Positions 1-6,628 of a stretch of DNA of 10,721 nt are shown in pieces. Source of the stretch: JAAYCI01 sp964367945 (lineage in GTDB: Bacteria > Bacillota > Clostridia > Oscillospirales > Ruminococcaceae); assembly GCA_964367945.1 (NCBI GenBank), contig CAYIZZ010000081.1:1-10721 (forward strand). The letters are read 5' to 3'. Each line of letters starts with the position of its first letter. Position 1 is the first letter of the stretch. A program made the translations under genes and the position numbers. The notes beneath the pieces were generated by a model. It made no database searches, had not been told where the DNA came from, and saw nothing but the letters and a program-made list of their open reading frames with translations.

Positions 1-40
1 CGCCGGTAATCAACAATGTTTTCCCAGAAAAAAGACCCAT
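1..40 (-). CDS. 5' end of a Rossmann-fold NAD(P)-binding gene (partial)
   Basis: Only the first 13 codons lie in the window. They read MGLFSGKTLLITG, which is the first beta-strand and start of the glycine-rich loop typical of short-chain dehydrogenases/reductases and nucleotide-sugar epimerases or dehydratases. A strong Shine-Dalgarno sequence (AAGGAGG, positions 49-55) sits 8 bases before the ATG, so the start is well supported. An enoyl-ACP reductase (FabI-like) and a polysaccharide-type 4,6-dehydratase both commonly start this way, and the visible part cannot separate them. The gene is transcribed divergently from the HD-domain gene and has its own promoter and a possible operator (111-155). 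Confidence 0.6.
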   Translation of the reverse strand, partial: MGLFSGKTLLITG

Positions 41-110
41 GAAAACATCCTCCTTATATGCATCGCGTTTATATCATATTATTTTAATTCAAAGCGCATC
101 CATCGCCATC

Positions 111-125
111 TTACAGTAACTGTAA
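111..125. promoter_or_regulatory. Perfect 15-bp palindrome, candidate repressor operator
   Basis: TTACAGTAACTGTAA is a perfect inverted repeat with 7-bp arms around one central base. It begins directly downstream of the TATAAT of the minus-strand promoter (127-155) and covers the expected transcription start, a classic position for a repressor. I do not recognise it as a known Firmicutes box: the spacing is wrong for BlaI/CopY (TACA-N2-TGTA), and it does not match LexA, Fur, MntR or FapR consensus sites. Confidence 0.5.
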
Positions 126-126
126 T

Positions 127-155
127 ATTATATCATAATAATCCCATATTTCCAA
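127..155 (-). promoter_or_regulatory. Sigma-A-type promoter of the left-edge gene
   Basis: On the minus strand there is a -35 TTGGAA (150-155), a 17-base spacer and a consensus -10 TATAAT (127-132). Transcription should start near position 120, giving a leader of about 80 bases before the ATG at 40. The palindrome at 111-125 overlaps the start site. Confidence 0.6.
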
Positions 156-212
156 GCCTAAACACTGCCCTTAACACTTTTTTTCACTTTCGTACTTTGT
201 ACCTGTATTTTA

Positions 213-241
213 TTGCAAAACCCCTGGAAATATTATATACT
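213..241 (+). promoter_or_regulatory. Sigma-A-type promoter of the HD-domain/regulator pair
   Basis: TTGCAA (213-218), a 17-base spacer and TATACT (236-241) form a good sigma-A-type promoter. Its predicted start near 248 lies about 33 bases before the ATG at 281. It probably drives both plus-strand genes. Confidence 0.6.
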
Positions 242-280
242 TATTTCGTACATCAACATATTAATTAACAGCGGTGCATT

Positions 281-946
281 ATGAAAAAAGTTTCATTTGA
301 AGATATAAAAAATTCCGAAGAGATTAAAACATATATTCGCCAAGCCGACGCTTCTTTGCTAAGCCTTGGATATACCGAGCACAGCTTTGCGCATGTGATG
401 CGTTGTGCTGATTTAGCCAGTAAGTGGTTGCTGGCGCTGGGATACAGCGAAGAAGAAGCCGAGCTTGTCCGCATTGCCGCATACATGCATGATATCGGCA
501 ACGTGGTGAACCGTGTAGGTCACGCGCATAGCGGCGCTCTTTTATCGCAAAACATCCTTTCTCGCATGGAGATGCCGCCGGAGGATATTGCTAATGTCAT
601 CACAGCTATCGGCCATCATGACGAGAAAACCGCATACCCTGTCAGCGCTATTGCTGCCGCGCTGATTTTGGCTGATAAAACCGACGTGCGCCGCAGCAGG
701 GTTCGCAACACAAACAGCCTTTCTTTCGATATCCACGATCGTGTGAATTACGCAGTAGAGCGTGGTTCCACCGTCTTAAAGATAGATAAAATGCACCTGC
801 TACTTTCCCTGGAAATAGACACTTCCATTTGCGATGTTTTAGAATATTTCGAGATTTTTTTAGAACGTATGCTTTTATGTCGCAAAGCAGCAGATTTTTT
901 CAACCTTAAGTTCAAGCTGGAAATAAACGGCTCACGCATGATGTAA
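281..946 (+). CDS. HD-domain phosphohydrolase
   Basis: A 221-residue protein of the HD superfamily of metal-dependent phosphohydrolases; the substrate is unknown. The metal-site residues are visible in order: H34 and H38 (EHSFAHV), the HD pair H70-D71 in YMHDIGN, H81/H83, the H112-H113-D114 motif and D132 in LADKTD. The stretch around residues 129-155 is very rich in charged residues (DKTDVRRSRVR), as I recall from an orthologous family common in Clostridia. There is no signal peptide or membrane segment, so it should be cytoplasmic. The Shine-Dalgarno is weak (a GGTG about 5 bases upstream), but the ATG fits the promoter at 213-241. It is probably co-transcribed with the DtxR-like regulator 45 bases downstream. 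HD proteins of this kind may act on nucleotides or signalling nucleotides; nothing here decides which. Confidence 0.85.
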   Translation: MKKVSFEDIKNSEEIKTYIRQADASLLSLGYTEHSFAHVMRCADLASKWLLALGYSEEEAELVRIAAYMHDIGNVVNRVGHAHSGALLSQNILSRMEMPPEDIANVITAIGHHDEKTAYPVSAIAAALILADKTDVRRSRVRNTNSLSFDIHDRVNYAVERGSTVLKIDKMHLLLSLEIDTSICDVLEYFEIFLERMLLCRKAADFFNLKFKLEINGSRMM

Positions 947-991
947 TTTCGATTTTTATCAACTACACAACATAGAAAAAGGGTGAATCTC

Positions 992-1390
992 ATGGAACTA
1001 CGTCGTTCAGCAGAAGACTATTTGGAAACCATTTACGTTTTAAAACAAAAAAATCAACTAGTACGCTCCATCGATGTGGCACATCATTTAGACTATTCAA
1101 AGCCCAGTGTTTCACGTGCTGTAAACAACCTGAAACGTGAGGGATACTTAGAAGACAGGGAAGATGGCGAGCTTTGCTTTACCAAAAAAGGCCTTTATGA
1201 AGCCATGAAAATATACGAGCGCCACACCATTCTAACTGCTTTGTTCATTTCTTTGGGGGTTTCTCCCGAAACTGCGGCCGAAGATGCTTGCAGGGTGGAG
1301 CATGCCATCAGCGACGAGACTTTCAAATGCCTGAAAGCCACCCACGACGATAGGCAAAAAAATATAGACGCCCTGCAAAAAAACACCTGA
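992..1390 (+). CDS. DtxR/MntR-family metal-dependent transcriptional regulator
   Basis: A 132-residue protein with an N-terminal winged helix (about residues 1-70) that starts with the family signature SAEDYLETIY, followed by the helical metal-binding and dimerisation domain. It has no C-terminal SH3-like domain, so it is built like MntR, not like full-length DtxR. Candidate metal ligands are D9, E12, H78, C100, E103 and H104. The cysteine in DACRVEH matches the DtxR iron-type position, while D9 matches the MntR manganese-type position, so the metal is ambiguous. I chose ATG 992 over an in-frame GTG at 983 because AAAGGGTGA makes a well-spaced ribosome binding site for 992 and contains that GTG. 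The family represses Mn/Fe uptake genes when metal is bound, but no transporter is visible in the window. Confidence 0.88.
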   Translation: MELRRSAEDYLETIYVLKQKNQLVRSIDVAHHLDYSKPSVSRAVNNLKREGYLEDREDGELCFTKKGLYEAMKIYERHTILTALFISLGVSPETAAEDACRVEHAISDETFKCLKATHDDRQKNIDALQKNT

Positions 1391-1403
1391 TTTCACACAA
1401 ACT

Positions 1404-1431
1404 AAAAGCACCCATGTAGGGTGCTTTTTTT
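1404..1431 (+). terminator. Intrinsic terminator after the regulator, possibly bidirectional
   Basis: A perfect 10-bp stem (AAAAGCACCC / GGGTGCTTTT) with a 5-base loop is followed by a run of seven T in all. It lies between the convergent ends of the regulator (1390) and the RpiB-like gene (1455). On the minus strand the tail is only four T, so it should work best for the plus-strand operon but may also stop the minus-strand operon. Confidence 0.85.
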
Positions 1432-1454
1432 GGTTTATGTCACTTTTCGTCAAG

Positions 1455-2087
1455 TTATCTTTCGGCAAGGCGCTTTTCAATCGCCGCCACCATCTCTGCG
1501 CCGTTCGGCCCTTTCTTGACAAGGTCCACCACGCCCGGAAAGTCCAGTGCCGGTAAAATATCCTCATCTGGCAATGTCGCAATAATCTCCGGCATGCTTT
1601 TATGTGTCTGCGTCGAAAGCGAAAATAATGCATCACGATACACTTTTTGGGGTTCTTTACGCTCCGGTGGATACCCAGCGCCGGACTCCACGCTGAAAAA
1701 ACGCTCAAATATAAACTTAAGATTCACATCACCTGCCCAGCCATACCCTTTGTTCAGTGCAAGCGACAAACAGTTGCCACCGTTTATCTGCCTAAACAAC
1801 CACGCATCAAGCGCAGTCTCTACCAAGCCACAAAATACGCCGGGATACTGCATTGCCGACTGCACATACCCTTGGCCTGTGCCACATCCACCTACCACCA
1901 AGTCCACAGTGCCTGCGTTTAGCAGCATGGCCGAGATAAGCCCTGTTTGGATATAACTCAGCTCTGCCTCACCCTCTGCGCCCGTCATACCTGCATTGAT
2001 AATGTTATGCCCTGTTTCTTGCAGTGCTTTCAGAACAAATTGGTTCTTGTCTTTAGTGCTCACTTCGGTAACTATGGCAATGTTCAT
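1455..2087 (-). CDS. RpiB/LacA/LacB-family sugar-phosphate isomerase
   Basis: A 210-residue homologue of ribose-5-phosphate isomerase B and galactose-6-phosphate isomerase. The family active-site loop is clear as GGCGTGQG, with C68 at the position of the catalytic base cysteine of RpiB, followed by residues matching the NxxxL segment (INGGNCLSLA, 101-110). Classical RpiB/LacA/LacB proteins are about 140-170 residues; here about 60 extra C-terminal residues follow. This is typical of a longer, poorly characterised clostridial branch. The start has a good Shine-Dalgarno (AGGGGGAA). It is the last gene of the minus-strand hydro-lyase block, 79 bases after the fusion gene with no strong terminator between, which suggests a shared pathway on a sugar phosphate or sugar acid. 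The exact substrate cannot be read from the sequence. Confidence 0.75.
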   Translation of the reverse strand: MNIAIVTEVSTKDKNQFVLKALQETGHNIINAGMTGAEGEAELSYIQTGLISAMLLNAGTVDLVVGGCGTGQGYVQSAMQYPGVFCGLVETALDAWLFRQINGGNCLSLALNKGYGWAGDVNLKFIFERFFSVESGAGYPPERKEPQKVYRDALFSLSTQTHKSMPEIIATLPDEDILPALDFPGVVDLVKKGPNGAEMVAAIEKRLAER

Positions 2088-2166
2088 ATATGATTCCCCC
2101 TATAGTAAAATGTTTATCATTTTATCTTAGCACGAAACACAACATACCTTTGTTGTTTTTAGTTTA

Positions 2167-3948
2167 TCACTTTGGCAATACTATCTCGCCTTTAATCGCC
2201 GCATGCGCCGCCACTACCGGCGATGCCAAATAAATTTGTACGCTGGAGTCTCCCATGCGTCCCATAAAGTTGCGGTTGTTTGTGGCCACCACCACTTCTT
2301 CGCTGGCCAATATCCCTGCCGTTCTGCCACAGCACAGTCCACAGCCCGGCAATGTCACGGTAGCTCCCGCTGCAATCAGCGTTTCCAGTATGCCGTTTTC
2401 TGCCGCCTGGTTGTATATTTCTCTGGATGCCGGTGTCACCACCAGGCGAGTGAACGGCGATATGCACTCGCCCTTCAAAACGTCTGCCGCCACCTTTAGG
2501 TCTTCCAGCCGTCCGTTTGTGCAGCTGCCTATAAACACCTGATCCACCTTGATGCCCACAAGCTCTTCCACCGGCTTCACGTTGTCCACCTGTGACGGAC
2601 ATGCCATCACCGGCTTCAAATCCTCTGCCTTATACTGTATCACGCGTGAATATTGCGCGCCTTCGTCAGGGCGCAAATATTGCATATCTGCGTCTGTTTC
2701 TTTGCAATATTCCAGCGACTTTTCATCCGGCACAAACACTGCGCATTTTGCGCCTGCTTCCACCGCCATGTTGGCAATGGTCATCCGTGAGGAAAGGCTC
2801 ATTTCCTCCACAGTGCTTCCGCAAAACTCCAGCGCCTGATACACCGCACCGTCGGCGCCTATGTCGCCGAGCAGCTGTAATATAATATCCTTTGCCGACA
2901 CATTTTTCGGCATCTTACCGTCAATTTGTATCTTGATACTTTCAGGCACACGCACCCACAGCTTGCCGGTGCCCAGCACCGAGGCCATCTCGGTGTAGCC
3001 TATGCCGGTGGAAAATGCGCCCACCGCACCGTATGTGGTGGTGTGAGAGTCGGTGCCAAACGCCACGTCGCCCGGGCGCACATACCCTGCCTCCACCATC
3101 AGCTGATGGCAAATTCCGTCCGAGCGGTGCACGTTTTTCAGGCCATGTTCCTTCGCAAAGGCGTCCCCTGTCTTAAAATGGCGCACGTCGTCGATGGTGG
3201 CCGCCGGTACTAAATGGTCATAAATCAGCACCACCGAGTCGGGGTCGTGAATTTTCGCAAAGCCCATCTGCTTGAACTTTTCAGCCACGAACGGCACAAA
3301 TATATCGTGTATCATCACTCGCTGTGGGGTGACAGTCACTGTCTGACCACTTTGCACAGAGTGATTTGCGTTACGTCCGATTATTTTCTCAATAAGTGTG
3401 TTTTTTCGTGTAGATACGCTAGTTTCTTTCACTTCTTCCGGTTTTTCAGCCGGCACATCGCCACTGTTTTGCCTGCGTGCTGTTTCCACCAGGCCGCCGT
3501 TTTCCAAAATAGCTTTCAGGTTTTCCGCCATGGGTGCCAGCGCATAATTTTTTCCATCATGCACCAATTTTTCGCCCGGGAAAACCTCTACCACATCGCC
3601 TTCCTTCACTGCGTCGGGCAAGTCTTTATTTTCCAGTAGCAACAGCCCGTTGTTCAGCGCATTACGGTAAAAAATCCTTGCGTAACTTTTGGCAATAATC
3701 GCCCCAAGACCCAGCGCTTTCAGCACCTCAGGTGCTTGCTCACGTGAAGAGCCACACCCAAAGTTTTTGCCGGCCACCACCACGTCGCCCGGCTGTATCT
3801 GCCCCGCCAAATCGGCACGTAGCGGCGAGAAGGCATACGGCGCCATCTCCTCCACGCTGGCCATGGCAAGGTATTCGGTCGGGATGATGATATCGGTGTC
3901 AATATCATCCCCAAGTAGCCATACTTTTCCACTAAATTTCTGATTCAT
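2167..3948 (-). CDS. LeuD-LeuC fusion: single-chain isopropylmalate-isomerase-type hydro-lyase
   Basis: A 593-residue aconitase-superfamily dehydratase/isomerase. Residues 1 to about 160 are a complete LeuD-like swivel domain (GDDIDTDIIIP at 13-23, substrate-loop YLAM at 26-29, active-site NFGCGSSREQ at 62-71). Residues 160-183 are a charged linker. From about 184 the chain is a complete LeuC-like catalytic domain with DH 244-245, TDSHTTTYG, and three 4Fe-4S cysteines: C476 (GSCTNGR), C536 and C539 (PGCGLC). NRNFMGR at 558-564 supplies the conserved arginines. In aconitases the swivel domain is at the C-terminus; here it is at the N-terminus. The family adds or removes water to move a hydroxyl between neighbouring carbons of a malate-type acid. 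The loop lacks the arginine that marks homoaconitase (YLRT). The Shine-Dalgarno is modest (AGGA, with GTGA closer). The gene starts 40 bases after the divergent LeuC gene ends, so it is probably in the same operon. The substrate is unassigned. Confidence 0.85.
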   Translation of the reverse strand: MNQKFSGKVWLLGDDIDTDIIIPTEYLAMASVEEMAPYAFSPLRADLAGQIQPGDVVVAGKNFGCGSSREQAPEVLKALGLGAIIAKSYARIFYRNALNNGLLLLENKDLPDAVKEGDVVEVFPGEKLVHDGKNYALAPMAENLKAILENGGLVETARRQNSGDVPAEKPEEVKETSVSTRKNTLIEKIIGRNANHSVQSGQTVTVTPQRVMIHDIFVPFVAEKFKQMGFAKIHDPDSVVLIYDHLVPAATIDDVRHFKTGDAFAKEHGLKNVHRSDGICHQLMVEAGYVRPGDVAFGTDSHTTTYGAVGAFSTGIGYTEMASVLGTGKLWVRVPESIKIQIDGKMPKNVSAKDIILQLLGDIGADGAVYQALEFCGSTVEEMSLSSRMTIANMAVEAGAKCAVFVPDEKSLEYCKETDADMQYLRPDEGAQYSRVIQYKAEDLKPVMACPSQVDNVKPVEELVGIKVDQVFIGSCTNGRLEDLKVAADVLKGECISPFTRLVVTPASREIYNQAAENGILETLIAAGATVTLPGCGLCCGRTAGILASEEVVVATNNRNFMGRMGDSSVQIYLASPVVAAHAAIKGEIVLPK

Positions 3949-3988
3949 ATCGTTTCACATTCCTATATATTTATTGATACAACGTTTT

Positions 3989-5242
3989 TTACAGTTGGTC
4001 ATCCGTGGCAATAACCCCTTTTATAGCCGAGGCCGTCACGGTGGCTGCCGAGCCCAGATACACCTGCGAGTCCTTGTGTCCTGCTCTGCCTTTAAAGTTC
4101 CTGGTACCGGTGGAAATCAACACCTCGCCCGGGCCCATCACGCCCTGACAGCTACCCCAACACACACTGCAACAGCTGTTCACCACCTGAGCACCGGCAT
4201 TACTTAAAATGGTAACAAGCCCCTCACTCACTGCTTGCCTATACACTTCATTAGAGGCAGGCGAGATGATAAAACGCACCATGGGATGCACTTTTCTGCC
4301 TTCCAACAGCTTTGCCGCTATGCGCAGTTCTTCTATACGGCCTGCGTTGCAGCTGCCCAAAAACGCCTCGTCTATCTTCACGCCGCACACCTCTTCTGCA
4401 GGCACAACGTCGTCTATATGATCAGGGCGTGCCACCACTTTTCCTATGGTGGACAAGTCATATGTATACTCTTTTTCAAACACGGCATCTTCGTCGCTTT
4501 TAAACACCGCTTTGGGTTTTCTGCCACGTGCTTGCAGATACTCCAGCACTTTGTCGTCTGCTTCCATCAGTGCAGTTTTGGCGCCTGCCTCCACCGCAAG
4601 GTTTGACAGTACCAAGCGCTGGTCCACGCTCATTTTGGCAATGCCATCCCCCACAAACTCCATCGTCTTGTAGTTTGCGCCGTCAGCGCCAATATCCCCG
4701 ATGATACTCAGCATGAGGTCACGTGTCGACACCCCTTCGGGCAGACAACCATGCAGATGAAAGCGCAGTGTCTGTGGCACCAATACCCATGTTTGGCCAC
4801 TCACCATGCCATACAAAAAGTCTGTGTTGCCCACACCGGTTCCAAAAGCGCCCAGTGCACCATATGTGCATGTGTGGCTGTCGGCGCCAATGATAAATTC
4901 ACCTGAACATACGTGGTTTTCCACCATAATCTGATGACATACACCCTTACCCTCGTAAAAGGCAATGTCGTGCTCTCTTGCAAAGTCACGCATTTTTTTA
5001 TGTGCGGCGGCAGTTTTCGGGGTGTCTGCCGGGCTGTTGTGGTCCACCACAAACACCAGCTTTTTTGCGTCCGCCACACGTGGATTTTTCAATTTTTCGT
5101 TGTACATATCAATAGTCAGGTGGGTGGTGCCGTCGTTCGACATCAGCTTGTCCAGATTCACTGTGACAATCTGCCCCGCCTTTACTTTTTCCATATTCGC
5201 CGCACAGGCGATGATTTTTTCCGACATGGTCATTCCAGCCAT
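3989..5242 (-). CDS. Divergent LeuC-like hydro-lyase large subunit
   Basis: A 417-residue homologue of 3-isopropylmalate dehydratase/homoaconitase large subunits. Visible family elements are MTMSEKI at 4-10, DH 67-68, VCHQIMVE, GADSHTCTYGALGAF (119-133) and the cluster cysteines C298, C358 and C361. Motifs around the cluster are altered: SCTNGR reads SCNAGR (297-302), PGCGPC reads SCCSVC (356-361), and NRNF reads TRNF (380-383). The cysteines survive, so a 4Fe-4S enzyme remains likely, but substrate or chemistry may differ from leucine synthesis. The frame is open upstream to 5353, yet a GAGGG Shine-Dalgarno 7 bases before ATG 5242 (4 before ATG 5245) places the start there, 32 bases after the small-subunit gene. 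Its partner is almost certainly that small subunit. Dimethylmalate, methylmalate or another malate-like acid are possible substrates. Confidence 0.82.
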   Translation of the reverse strand: MAGMTMSEKIIACAANMEKVKAGQIVTVNLDKLMSNDGTTHLTIDMYNEKLKNPRVADAKKLVFVVDHNSPADTPKTAAAHKKMRDFAREHDIAFYEGKGVCHQIMVENHVCSGEFIIGADSHTCTYGALGAFGTGVGNTDFLYGMVSGQTWVLVPQTLRFHLHGCLPEGVSTRDLMLSIIGDIGADGANYKTMEFVGDGIAKMSVDQRLVLSNLAVEAGAKTALMEADDKVLEYLQARGRKPKAVFKSDEDAVFEKEYTYDLSTIGKVVARPDHIDDVVPAEEVCGVKIDEAFLGSCNAGRIEELRIAAKLLEGRKVHPMVRFIISPASNEVYRQAVSEGLVTILSNAGAQVVNSCCSVCWGSCQGVMGPGEVLISTGTRNFKGRAGHKDSQVYLGSAATVTASAIKGVIATDDQL

Positions 5243-5274
5243 CATGTATCCCTCTTTTTCATTTGGTAAGTAAA

Positions 5275-5754
5275 TTATTCCTCTGCGTTCAAGGACTCTA
5301 TCAGCCCGCCGGCCTGTAAAATATTCTGCATATGCTGTGGCAAGCTGGTGCATGCAAAGCTTTTTCCATTCACCATCAGCGTACCCTCTTTCAGGTCCAG
5401 CTCTATCTCGTCGCCCTCAGACACTGCATCATACACATCTTGGCACAAAATCACCGGTAGGCCGATATTTATCGCATTACGAAAGAAAATACGTGCCACG
5501 CTTTTTGCCACCACTGCACGCACACCCAACTCTTTCATCACCCTGGGTGCTTGCTCGCGTGAAGAGCCACATCCAAAATTGTCGCCACCCAAAACCACGT
5601 CGCCTTTTTGCACGCTTTTGGCAAAGTCTGCGTTTATCGACTCAAACGTATACGGCGCCATCTCCTCAATCGACGGCAAGATGATATATTGGCTGGGGAT
5701 AATCTGATCTGTGTCCACATCATGGCCAAACTTCCATACTTTTGCTTTTTCCAA
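5275..5754 (-). CDS. LeuD-like hydro-lyase small subunit
   Basis: A 159-residue swivel-domain subunit of the archaeal-type LeuD group: KVWKFGHDVDTDQIIP near the N-terminus, substrate loop YIIL at 23-26, and active-site NFGCGSSREQ at 59-68 with the conserved serine and arginine. It should pair with the LeuC-like protein encoded immediately downstream. An upstream in-frame TTG at 5784 would add ten residues. The TTG at 5754 is preferred because AAAGGAGA lies 9 bases upstream and the resulting protein begins where the family does. In the substrate loop, homoaconitases have an arginine (YLRT) and isopropylmalate isomerases a hydrophobic residue; here it is isoleucine. The 141-base gap to xpt holds a TATAAT (5873-5878) without a good -35 and no clear terminator, so read-through from xpt or a regulated promoter are both possible. 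Confidence 0.82.
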   Translation of the reverse strand: MEKAKVWKFGHDVDTDQIIPSQYIILPSIEEMAPYTFESINADFAKSVQKGDVVLGGDNFGCGSSREQAPRVMKELGVRAVVAKSVARIFFRNAINIGLPVILCQDVYDAVSEGDEIELDLKEGTLMVNGKSFACTSLPQHMQNILQAGGLIESLNAEE

Positions 5755-5895
5755 TGTACAATTCTCCTTTTTGCTATCTTTCAAAACACAAACCTATCTT
5801 GCCATTCCAGCATGCTCATCACACACTCTTCAACGGCAAAATAGGCCGATATTACATCAATTATTTTGCAACATTATAATGCACACTGCCACAAA

Positions 5896-6486
5896 TCAGT
5901 CTACATCCGGGTTTTCACGGAACACAATTCCGTTTTCCTCGTCGGCACTTTCGATGATGGCAAGGCTTTTCAGGTTGATGCCTTGTTCACGCAAGCGTGC
6001 ACCGCCTGCCTGGAAGCCTTTTTCCACTGCCACACCCATTCCCACAAGTTCTGCGCCGGCTTGATTGATGATATCCACAACCCCACGTAGTGCCTCGCCG
6101 TTGGCCAAAAAGTCGTCCACCACCAGCACTTTATCGTTTGGTCCCAGCCACTGCCCGCTGACAATCAGCGTCATTTTCTTTTTGTAAGTATACGAGTAAA
6201 TCTCGCTTGAGAAAAGGCCACCCTCGATGTTATCACTCTTTGCTTTTTTGGCAAACACCAGCGGCACGCCCAGTTCTTCCGCCATGATGGTTCCCAGCGG
6301 AATACCCGACGCCTCCACCGTCATCACCACATTCACACCGGATGTGTCAAACAACCGCGCAAATTCTTTAGCCATGGCACGCATCAGCGCAGTGTCCACC
6401 CTGTGATTTAAAAATCCGTCAATTTTAATAATGTTTCCGGGTAAAACCTTGCCTTCTTTTACAATTTTGTCTTTAAGCAGTTGCAT
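5896..6486 (-). CDS. xpt: Xanthine phosphoribosyltransferase
   Basis: A 196-residue type I phosphoribosyltransferase that converts xanthine and PRPP to XMP in purine salvage; the Bacillus subtilis enzyme is of very similar length. Diagnostic segments are DGFLNHRVD (23-31), EASGIPLG (58-65) and the PRPP-binding motif VLVVDDFLANGEA (120-132). The C-terminus KGFQAGG...L is also typical of Xpt. It is cytoplasmic. The start is supported by GGGGGA 7 bases upstream of the ATG. It follows guaB, whose product makes XMP from IMP, so both genes supply the GMP precursor. In many Firmicutes xpt has a guanine riboswitch; the predicted leader of about 65 bases is too short for one plus an expression platform, and its conserved sequences are absent. 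Confidence 0.95.
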   Translation of the reverse strand: MQLLKDKIVKEGKVLPGNIIKIDGFLNHRVDTALMRAMAKEFARLFDTSGVNVVMTVEASGIPLGTIMAEELGVPLVFAKKAKSDNIEGGLFSSEIYSYTYKKKMTLIVSGQWLGPNDKVLVVDDFLANGEALRGVVDIINQAGAELVGMGVAVEKGFQAGGARLREQGINLKSLAIIESADEENGIVFRENPDVD

Positions 6487-6557
6487 AAAATATCCCCCAA
6501 GGTGTTAGATTGTTTACAGTAAAGCCAGCACAATTTTCACTATTTTTCTTGTATTCT

Positions 6558-6586
6558 ATTATGGCATAAAAAATAGGCAAGTACAA
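6558..6586 (-). promoter_or_regulatory. Candidate xpt promoter overlapping the guaB terminator
   Basis: On the minus strand TTGTAC (6581-6586), a 17-base spacer and CATAAT (6558-6563) form a promoter-like pair, with TAGAAT as an alternative -10 a few bases on. Its -35 lies in the loop and 3' arm of the guaB terminator. The predicted leader (about 6551-6487) contains an 11-base palindrome, TTTACAGTAAA (6513-6523). Confidence 0.4.
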
Positions 6587-6596
6587 GATACTTGCC
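6567..6596 (-). terminator. Intrinsic terminator of guaB
   Basis: On the minus strand a perfect 8-bp stem GGCAAGTA / TACTTGCC with a 5-base loop (6576-6596) is followed by TATTTTTTA. It begins about 33 bases after the guaB stop codon. Confidence 0.85.
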
Positions 6597-6628
6597 CACT
6601 TATTTAGCTTATATTTCAGTTTTTATTC

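Noticed and set aside
2088..2166. Terminator between the fusion gene and the RpiB-like gene
   Set aside because: Only a weak ACAAC/GTTGT stem with an 8-base loop and no T-run is present, so the two genes are more likely co-transcribed.
3214..3639. Long open frames on the plus strand opposite the fusion gene (also 7031-7585 opposite guaB)
   Set aside because: They are shadows of conserved minus-strand genes, lack ribosome sites, and their translations show no recognisable domain.
5246..5353. Longer N-terminus for the LeuC-like gene starting at 5353
   Set aside because: It would overlap the small-subunit gene by 79 bases, adds residues with no family similarity, and a good ribosome site exists just before 5242/5245.
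6487..6566. Guanine riboswitch before xpt
   Set aside because: The leader is only about 65-80 bases and has none of the conserved purine-riboswitch junction sequences or a leader terminator after the predicted start.
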